Shown here in pieces: positions 1 to 3,928 of a stretch of 5,892 nt of DNA. Position numbers and translations under genes: made by a program. Numbering within the stretch: position 1 is the stretch's first letter; every line of letters starts with the position of its first letter. The notes below the pieces were generated by a model. That model did no database searches. It was not told the origin of the DNA and worked only from the letters and a program-made list of their open reading frames with translations. The DNA is taken from assembly GCA_014379065.1 (NCBI GenBank), contig JACMMM010000290.1, positions 1 through 5,892 of the forward strand, written 5' to 3'. The stretch comes from Saprospiraceae bacterium. GTDB lineage: Bacteria > Bacteroidota > Bacteroidia > Chitinophagales > Saprospiraceae.

Positions 1-33
1 ACGGCTCTTGTGAAAACACCAACACAGGAAAAA

Positions 34-76
34 TGCCATTTTGTCATTTAAAGTCAAGGGGGTATGCCATTTTGTC
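34..76. promoter_or_regulatory. Duplicated TGCCATTTTGTC motif upstream of hsp20 (candidate operator or activator site)
   Basis: The 13-mer ATGCCATTTTGTC occurs at 33-45 and again at 64-76, exactly 31 bases apart, close to three turns of B-DNA. The first copy continues as two tandem 8-mers, TGCCATTT then TGTCATTT (34-49). The second copy degenerates after TGTC. Same-face spacing upstream of a heat-shock gene suggests a protein-binding site controlling hsp20. The repeat is seen directly; the regulatory role is inferred. No CIRCE-type inverted repeat is visible, so HrcA control is not supported. Confidence 0.45.
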
Positions 77-95
77 GCTCCATTTTTTCAAAAAA

Positions 96-120
96 TTGCC
101 AAAACGTGGGTTTTTGGCGA
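96..120. repeat. Hairpin in the hsp20 upstream region
   Basis: TTGCCAAAA (96-104) pairs with TTTTGGCGA (112-120) around a 7-base loop, giving nine pairs with one G-T wobble. Read on the minus strand the stem is followed by a T-tract (the complement of the A-run at 90-95), so it has the shape of an intrinsic terminator for leftward transcription. No leftward gene lies between here and position 3001, so a termination role is unproven. It could instead be an operator or a messenger structure if hsp20 transcription starts upstream. Confidence 0.4.
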
Positions 121-244
121 ATGGTACAGGGATTGAATAAGGGGTAGTGTCGGCCTAAAGGCAGACAGATCGGCAAACGAAACAGTATCACAAGTTTCTC
201 GTCGTCAAACAATCTCAACCTTCACCATCAAATTTTGTAAAAAA

Positions 245-697
245 ATGACAGGCATTGTTAAAGTACAGCCCTTCCCCGCAACCAAATTCTTCTCCAATGG
301 TTTCTTTGACGAACTGCTCAACCGTGGCATCGGCGAGTTCGTTGGCAACGACGCTCAACTCAGCCAACCTGCGGTAAACGTAATAGAAACCGACGATTCA
401 TTTAAGGTGGAATTGGCCGCTCCGGGCTTTGAAAAACAACATTTTGCGCTCAACGTCGAAAACGGCCACTTGGTCGTGACAGCGAAGCGAGAAGAAAAAA
501 CAGAGGAAGGTCAAGCAGGTAAAGGCCGGTTACTTCGCCGCGAGTTTCGCTACGAATCGTTTAAGCGTTCTTTTAAATTGCCGAACACTGTGAACCAAGA
601 TGCGATTTCGGCTGTTTATGAAAACGGAATTCTGAACATCGAACTTCCAAAGAAAGAAGAGTCCAAGCCGATAGCGAAATCCATTCAAGTCGGCTAG
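245..697 (+). CDS. hsp20: Hsp20/alpha-crystallin family small heat-shock protein
   Basis: This encodes a 150-residue cytoplasmic holdase chaperone, which binds unfolding proteins without ATP and hands them to refolding machines. The N-terminal arm (about 1-41) is phenylalanine-rich (FFSNGFFDELL), typical of the substrate-binding and oligomerisation arm. The alpha-crystallin domain runs from about 42 (PAVNVIET) to 136. It contains the conserved LAAPGF turn (57-62), the RREFRYESFKRSF block (98-110) and the family signature A-x-x-x-n-G-x-L at 123-130 (AVYENGIL). The C-terminal tail carries an I-x-V motif (147-149), the tail anchor that docks on a neighbouring subunit. Length and domain order are normal. 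The ATG at 245 follows an A-run and gives a standard arm length. The gene is monocistronic, with terminators downstream at 830-888. Heat regulation is inferred from the family and the duplicated upstream motif. Confidence 0.95.
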   Translation: MTGIVKVQPFPATKFFSNGFFDELLNRGIGEFVGNDAQLSQPAVNVIETDDSFKVELAAPGFEKQHFALNVENGHLVVTAKREEKTEEGQAGKGRLLRREFRYESFKRSFKLPNTVNQDAISAVYENGILNIELPKKEESKPIAKSIQVG

Positions 698-700
698 ACT

Positions 701-766
701 TTGGACATTAGATGTTGGACTGCTAGGCTTTAGACATTTTGAAACTGTCTAACGTCCATTGTCCAA
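701..766. repeat. Imperfect long inverted repeat after hsp20, made of TTGGACATT-like units
   Basis: TTGGACATTAGATGTTGGAC (701-720) pairs with positions 747-766 (GTCTAACGTCCATTGTCCAA) in register, with two mismatches and two G-T wobbles, across a 26-base centre. Variants of the unit TT(A/G)GACATT recur at 701, 715 and 730 and in complement near 747-776, so the segment is a small array of related units folded on itself. It begins four bases after the hsp20 stop codon. There is no T-tract, so it may protect the 3' end of the messenger or be a dispersed intergenic repeat and not a classic terminator. Confidence 0.55.
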
Positions 767-829
767 AATCCAACGTCCCCAAAAAGAGTTTTCATAAGGT
801 TAGTTAATAGGGTTTTAGGTGTTTTCATG

Positions 830-859
830 GAGCCGGGGCAGCAATGTCTCGGCTCTTTT
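830..859 (+). terminator. Intrinsic terminator of hsp20
   Basis: GAGCCG (830-835) pairs with CGGCTC (850-855). The stem can extend by three more pairs (836-838 with 847-849, two of them wobbles) around an 8-base loop, and is followed by TTTT (856-859). This is the shape of a rho-independent terminator for rightward transcription, about 130 bases beyond the hsp20 stop. Confidence 0.7.
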
Positions 860-870
860 ACAATAATGAC

Positions 871-888
871 ACCGCTACGCGGTTTTTT
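871..888 (+). terminator. Second compact intrinsic terminator
   Basis: ACCGC (871-875) and GCGGT (879-883) form a 5-bp GC-rich stem with a TAC loop, followed by five further Ts (884-888). It lies 11 bases after the first terminator, so the two form a tandem pair insulating hsp20 from the downstream genes. The same compact shape could also be a small dispersed palindrome. Confidence 0.6.
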
Positions 889-918
889 GAAAGCCCAACC
901 TATTCTAGTTTATTTACT

Positions 919-942
919 GCAGAGACACTGAGGCGCAAAAGG
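919..942. repeat. GCAGAGACACTGAGGCGCAAA-like spacer sequence
   Basis: The stretch is purine-rich and resembles the CAGAGACGCTGAGGCGCAAAG-type sequence that I recall seeing between genes in many environmental bacterial genomes. It is present once here. Calling it a dispersed repeat rests on resemblance and would need a genome-wide search. Confidence 0.3.
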
Positions 943-954
943 TTGATTTCCGCC

Positions 955-979
955 GTGCGAGGGTCTTACGACCCCGCAC
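955..979. repeat. GC-rich palindrome (REP-like hairpin)
   Basis: GTGCG-A-GGGTC (955-965) pairs with GACCC-CGCAC (970-979) over ten base pairs, with one bulged A (960) and a TTAC tetraloop (966-969). No T-tract follows on either strand, so it does not look like an intrinsic terminator. A strong GC-rich hairpin standing alone in a spacer is the usual form of a repetitive extragenic palindrome. Alternatively it could be a structure in the 5' leader of the following gene. Confidence 0.5.
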
Positions 980-1063
980 ACTTTGGTAAGGAAGAAAACC
1001 CACGTTAATAAAGAATGAAGATTGATCTCCTGAACTTTGCGGCTCATGAATTCAAGCATTGAC

Positions 1064-1927
1064 ATGCCGCTTTACGAACAAATTCAGGAAGCCACCTCCT
1101 TTATCCGCAGCCGTACCGATTTTCAGCCACGCACCGGCATAGTGCTCGGCACGGGATTGGGAAATTTGACCGACGACCTCACGATCGAAGCTGACATCAA
1201 TTACCGTGACATCCCATATTTTGCGCAGAGCACTGTCGAAAGCCATAAAGGGAAACTGGTATTTGGGTCGTTGGCGAGCCTGCCTGTCGGTAGTCAGGGA
1301 CGCACAACAACGGCAGGAGGCCACCCGGTTGTCGTGATGGCCGGGCGTTTTCACTGGTACGAAGGCTGGACGATGGAGCAGGTGACCTTCCCTATTCGAG
1401 TGCTTAAAGCCCTTGATATTGAACGAATTATCATCACCAATGTGTCTGGTGGGGTGAACCCGCACCTTTGCGCTGGCGACCTTGTGGTGGTTAGCGATCA
1501 CATTAATCTGTTGCCCGAAAACCCTTTGCGCGGCATCAACGATGAACGTCTCGGCCCGCGCTTCCCCGATATGTTGCACACATACGATGAAGGCTTGAGA
1601 CGGCTGGCGATGGACATTGCCAAAGCCCAGGGTATCCGCGCAATCGAAGGCGTTTATTCGGCTCTGCCCGGCCCCAATCTCGAAACCCCTGCTGAATATG
1701 ACATGCTTCGCCGCCTGGGTAGCGATTGCACGGGCATGTCGTCTATCCCTGAAGTCCTCGTAGCGCGGCATAGCGACTTGCCCGTTCTGATGATTTCGCT
1801 CGTCAGTAATGTCTCGTATCCGCGCTCAGCCATCCGCGTCACCACGCTGGAGGATGTTATTTCTACTGCACAAACCGCAGAACCAAAGATGCGGTTGCTC
1901 ATTCGCGAATTGCTTGCCTACCTTTGA
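1064..1927 (+). CDS. punA: Purine nucleoside phosphorylase (trimeric PNP, PNP/MTAP family) with an in-frame insertion
   Basis: This enzyme would cleave inosine/guanosine-type nucleosides with phosphate to give the free base and ribose-1-phosphate, in cytoplasmic purine salvage. Visible family blocks, numbered from ATG 1064: phosphate loop GTGLG (29-33), STVESHKGKLVFG (57-68, with H61), GRFHWYEG (94-101), SGGVNP (128-133), SDHINLLPENPL (144-155), GPNLETPAEY (203-212, E207), GMSSIPEV (224-231) and base-recognition N249. An extra segment of about 14 residues (71-84) lies between LVFGSL and GGHPVVVM, where relatives run directly from L to GG. Without it the protein would be 273 residues, the family's usual length. 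This fit is why ATG 1064 is preferred; ATG 1046 (+6 residues) and TTG 1037 are alternatives. serA follows after 44 bases, suggesting an operon. The family is certain; substrate preference is not. Confidence 0.92.
   Translation: MPLYEQIQEATSFIRSRTDFQPRTGIVLGTGLGNLTDDLTIEADINYRDIPYFAQSTVESHKGKLVFGSLASLPVGSQGRTTTAGGHPVVVMAGRFHWYEGWTMEQVTFPIRVLKALDIERIIITNVSGGVNPHLCAGDLVVVSDHINLLPENPLRGINDERLGPRFPDMLHTYDEGLRRLAMDIAKAQGIRAIEGVYSALPGPNLETPAEYDMLRRLGSDCTGMSSIPEVLVARHSDLPVLMISLVSNVSYPRSAIRVTTLEDVISTAQTAEPKMRLLIRELLAYL
1274..1315. repeat. Candidate palindromic insert inside the PNP gene
   Basis: This 42-base in-frame segment encodes the extra residues ASLPVGSQGRTTTA, absent from the PNP family pattern as I know it. 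CCTGCC at 1279-1284 is the exact inverted complement of GGCAGG at 1312-1317, so the inverted repeats sit near both edges. A smaller stem, CCTG (1283-1286) with CAGG (1295-1298), lies inside. The insert falls in a beta-turn before the VVVM strand, where an exposed loop could be tolerated. Origin as a mobile palindrome is an inference. Confidence 0.4.
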
Positions 1928-1971
1928 GCCCCTTAATTTCCCTAGCACACCTTATTGGTTTAATAAACATC

Positions 1972-2928
1972 ATGATCAAAATACTCGCCAACGATGGCAT
2001 CCACCCCGATGGCCTCTTGCTTCTCGAAGAGGCTTCTTATCAGGTCAGCGAAGAAAAAATCGCACAAGAAGATCTCCCATCTGCCATTGCCGATTACGAT
2101 GTGCTCATCGTGCGCAGTGCCACCAAAGTAACGAAAGCCGTAATTGACGGCGCCAAAAAACTGAAAATCATTGGGCGCGGCGGGGTCGGTCTTGACAATA
2201 TTGACGTGGAATATGCCCAAAGCAAAGGCATCCAAGTGTTCAACACCCCGCAAGCATCCTCACGGGCCGTGGCCGAACTTGCCACAGCCCATATTTTCAC
2301 CTTGGCCCGGATGCTGCAGCGCAGCAACCGCGAACTGGCCACTGGAGGGGATTTCAAAAAACTCAAAAAAGATTCTGAATCTGGTTTCCAGATCAAAGGG
2401 AAAACACTGGGAATTGTCGGCTTTGGACGCATTGGACAGGAACTTGCCAAAATCGCGCTCGGAATTGGGATGCGTGTGCGCGCGCACGACCCCTTCGTGA
2501 ACGAAGCTGAAATTGGTATTCAACTCGGCGAGCACCAGGACTTGAAACTGGCGCTGACCATCTCTACGGAGTCCTTGGAAAAGGTTTTGCGCGAGTCTGA
2601 TATCATTAGCTTCCATATCCCCGGCTTTGACAAACCGCTAATCGGTGCTACAGAACTGGAAAATTTGAAGACGGGCGCTATCCTCATCAATACGGCCCGC
2701 GGCGGTGTGATTGACGAATTGGCCTTGCTCGCCGCCTTGAATTCAGGGAAAATCGGCGGTGCGGGTCTTGACGTTTTTGAAAATGAGCCAACGCCAATGG
2801 AAGCCCTGCTGCGTCACCCAAAAGTGTCTTGCAGCCCGCACATCGGTGCCAGCACGATGGAAGCGCAGGCTTATATCGGCATGGAGTTGGCCGACAAGAT
2901 TATCTCGTTTTTTGGGGACGATAAGTGA
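1972..2928 (+). CDS. serA: D-3-phosphoglycerate dehydrogenase, short form without ACT domain
   Basis: This 318-residue enzyme oxidises 3-phosphoglycerate to 3-phosphohydroxypyruvate with NAD, the first step of phosphorylated serine biosynthesis in the cytoplasm. Substrate-domain elements are VRSATKVT (47-54) and GRGGVGLDNID (68-78). The Rossmann domain has G-F-G-R-I-G (150-155) and an acidic D173 ending the second strand, as expected for NAD over NADP. The catalytic triad of the D-2-hydroxyacid dehydrogenases is present: R243 (NTARGG), E272 (ENEPTP) and H290 (PHIGAST). The protein ends soon after, so the C-terminal ACT domain that mediates serine feedback in longer SerA enzymes is missing, as in other Bacteroidota. 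ATG 1972 gives the family N-terminus MIKILANDGI; an in-frame TTG at 1924 overlapping the PNP stop is unlikely. It is probably co-transcribed with PNP. No serC is adjacent. Another 2-hydroxyacid dehydrogenase is less likely. Confidence 0.92.
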   Translation: MIKILANDGIHPDGLLLLEEASYQVSEEKIAQEDLPSAIADYDVLIVRSATKVTKAVIDGAKKLKIIGRGGVGLDNIDVEYAQSKGIQVFNTPQASSRAVAELATAHIFTLARMLQRSNRELATGGDFKKLKKDSESGFQIKGKTLGIVGFGRIGQELAKIALGIGMRVRAHDPFVNEAEIGIQLGEHQDLKLALTISTESLEKVLRESDIISFHIPGFDKPLIGATELENLKTGAILINTARGGVIDELALLAALNSGKIGGAGLDVFENEPTPMEALLRHPKVSCSPHIGASTMEAQAYIGMELADKIISFFGDDK

Positions 2929-2934
2929 TTGGAT

Positions 2935-2999
2935 TTGCCACGAATTGCACAAATTTTCACGAATATCCATTTTGTGAAAATTTTTGGAATTCGTGGCAA
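2935..2999. terminator. Long near-perfect inverted repeat between convergent genes (bidirectional terminator or dispersed palindrome)
   Basis: TTGCCACGAATT (2935-2946) pairs perfectly with AATTCGTGGCAA (2988-2999). After a 4-base step with two mismatches, AAATTTTCAC (2951-2960) pairs perfectly with GTGAAAATTT (2974-2983). The arms have no gaps, and about three more pairs lead to a 7-base loop. The element starts seven bases after the serA stop and ends one base before the stop of the opposing cyclase gene, so it can end transcription from both sides. Each arm is built of CACGAAT-like units spaced 9-10 bases apart, which also resembles dispersed intergenic repeats. Confidence 0.75.
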
Positions 3000-3000
3000 G

Positions 3001-3756
3001 TTAAATCGCTGTCAATGCAAAAACCACCGGTTTTGACGGACTCGCATCCAAATCCAGCGACGTAGTTTGAAGATTGAGCAGGTAAAGCCCGTCGCGCACT
3101 GAATTCGGCACAAAAATCATTTCCGTAATGGTTGCATGAGTGCGCGTATCGTGCGGATATTGCCAGAAAGCGCGGTGCGCCATCAGTTTGCCGCCGTCTT
3201 CTCCGCGATCTACGGATGGCAAATCGAGGAGCAGGTGCTGCACCCCAGATTTGACTAGAAACTCCGCCGCTTCGTGGTGCAAGTAAGGCGGGTTTGAGCC
3301 GGAATAATTTTGACGCAGTTTCAAGTCGTCATTTGGCAAAGTCCTAATGATCAAGGCCTCGGCTTCATTTTCTGAAAAAATTTCCTTCAACTGGTCTTGG
3401 AAAATCACCCGGTCACCTTCCTCCGTTCGGCGGGGATAGAGGCTGACAATTTTTGCCAAAAAATGAGCCTCCAACAAACATTCGCGCAACACAAAACGCT
3501 CGCGGGCAATGTGGCCCACGCATTCGGTGTGGGTGCCGTTGCCGTGCGGGTTGAGTCGGATATTGAAAAAATTGACGACCCCACCCTCGACGGTACTTCC
3601 CACAAAATCGCCTGCCCGAACGGGGGAAAACTCTGGCATGGGCGCCCAAAAACAGTTCGGGTTTTCGGCTCCATTGCGCAAGGGGATAGAGAGGTCAATG
3701 GGCTTTGACAGGTCGGTTGAAAAGGTGCGGCCAGCGCGGGTGAAGGTGATAAGCAT
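3001..3756 (-). CDS. Cyclase family protein (kynurenine formamidase-like metal-dependent hydrolase)
   Basis: This 251-residue protein fits the cyclase/KynB superfamily, whose known members hydrolyse amide or ester bonds (for example N-formylkynurenine or isatin) using a metal bound by a conserved HxGTHxDxPxH motif. Here the motif reads HGNGTHTECVGH at 71-82: H76 and H82 are kept, E78 takes the place of the usual Asp, and the Pro is replaced. The N-terminal DLSKPIDLSIPLRNG (15-29) matches the family's opening strand. Later blocks are PPYLHHEAAEFL (156-167), LLLDLPSVDR (175-184), AHRAFW (193-198) and THATITEM (206-213), where E212 probably corresponds to the family's late conserved Glu. No signal peptide is seen, so it is probably cytoplasmic. 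It converges on serA and diverges from the surface-protein gene. With no kynurenine-pathway neighbours, the substrate cannot be named. Confidence 0.82.
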   Translation of the reverse strand: MLITFTRAGRTFSTDLSKPIDLSIPLRNGAENPNCFWAPMPEFSPVRAGDFVGSTVEGGVVNFFNIRLNPHGNGTHTECVGHIARERFVLRECLLEAHFLAKIVSLYPRRTEEGDRVIFQDQLKEIFSENEAEALIIRTLPNDDLKLRQNYSGSNPPYLHHEAAEFLVKSGVQHLLLDLPSVDRGEDGGKLMAHRAFWQYPHDTRTHATITEMIFVPNSVRDGLYLLNLQTTSLDLDASPSKPVVFALTAI

Positions 3757-3805
3757 CGCTTTAATATTCGTTATTTTATAGCGGTATTTGTTGCAAGTTT
3801 GAATC

Positions 3806-3813
3806 TATCTTTG
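3806..3813 (+). promoter_or_regulatory. Candidate minus-7 element for the secreted repeat protein
   Basis: TATCTTTG is an exact TAnnTTTG match, 115 bases before the ATG at 3929. The closest upstream TTTG (3787-3790) is only 15 bases away, shorter than normal, so the minus-33 half is weak. A perfect AGTTG-TG-CAACT palindrome (3840-3851) lies just downstream and could be an operator shared by the divergent genes. Confidence 0.3.
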
Positions 3814-3851
3814 CCTGTGTCGCGTCGGTGTGTTGTTTAAGTTGTGCAACT

Positions 3852-3885
3852 CAAAATTACACCACTTATTCATCTTTCTCACAAA
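3852..3885 (-). promoter_or_regulatory. Candidate Bacteroidetes promoter for the cyclase gene
   Basis: On the minus strand TAATTTTG (3859-3852) fits the TAnnTTTG minus-7 consensus of Bacteroidota. TTTG (3885-3882) lies upstream as a minus-33 element, with a 22-base spacer at the long end of the usual range. Transcription would start about 90 bases before the cyclase ATG. The match is to short motifs only. Confidence 0.35.
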
Positions 3886-3928
3886 TCCTCAACCTGCCAT
3901 TCCGCTGGATTTATGGAACCAAGATAAA

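Larger units (their letters stand above)
1..244. other. Non-coding leader of hsp20
   Basis: No convincing coding region is seen in these 244 bases. They hold the duplicated TGCCATTTTGTC motif, a T6-C-A6 palindrome (83-95) and the hairpin at 96-120. I found no exact TAnnTTTG minus-7 element. The nearest match, AAATTTTG at 230-237, is one base off and too near the start codon to be persuasive. The start codon is preceded by an A-run (TAAAAAA-ATG) and not by a purine-rich Shine-Dalgarno sequence, as usual for Bacteroidota. Confidence 0.5.
698..1063. other. Palindrome-rich spacer between hsp20 and PNP
   Basis: These 366 bases contain no plausible gene. In order they hold the imperfect inverted repeat at 701-766, the tandem terminators at 830-859 and 871-888, a GCAGAGACACTGAGG-like stretch, the GC-rich hairpin at 955-979, and an A-rich stretch before the PNP start. 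No full TAnnTTTG promoter is visible. GAACTTTG at 1032-1039 is one mismatch off, with no matching minus-33 element. The promoter for PNP must lie after the terminators, i.e. between about 889 and 1050. Confidence 0.5.

Noticed and set aside
33..76. Sigma-54 promoter, because of the TGGCA-like complement of the duplicated motif
   Set aside because: No GC element (TTGC) occurs at the required distance on either strand.
230..237. AAATTTTG as the hsp20 minus-7 promoter element
   Set aside because: It is one base off consensus and so near the ATG that the messenger would be practically leaderless; no minus-33 element is positioned for it.
701..979. CRISPR array
   Set aside because: The repeats differ in sequence and spacing, are self-complementary, and have no uniform spacers or cas genes nearby.
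1037..1063. Longer PNP starts at TTG 1037 or ATG 1046
   Set aside because: ATG 1064 gives the usual family N-terminus and length once the internal insert is removed. ATG 1046 cannot be excluded.
1052..1771. A 239-codon open frame on the minus strand opposite PNP
   Set aside because: It lies wholly opposite a well-recognised enzyme gene. Its translation is rich in H, R and Q with no family resemblance and reads as an antisense shadow of conserved PNP codons.
1924..1971. An N-terminal extension of SerA from TTG 1924 that would overlap the PNP stop codon
   Set aside because: The extra 16 residues do not match the SerA N-terminus, whereas ATG 1972 gives MIKILANDGI at the expected place.
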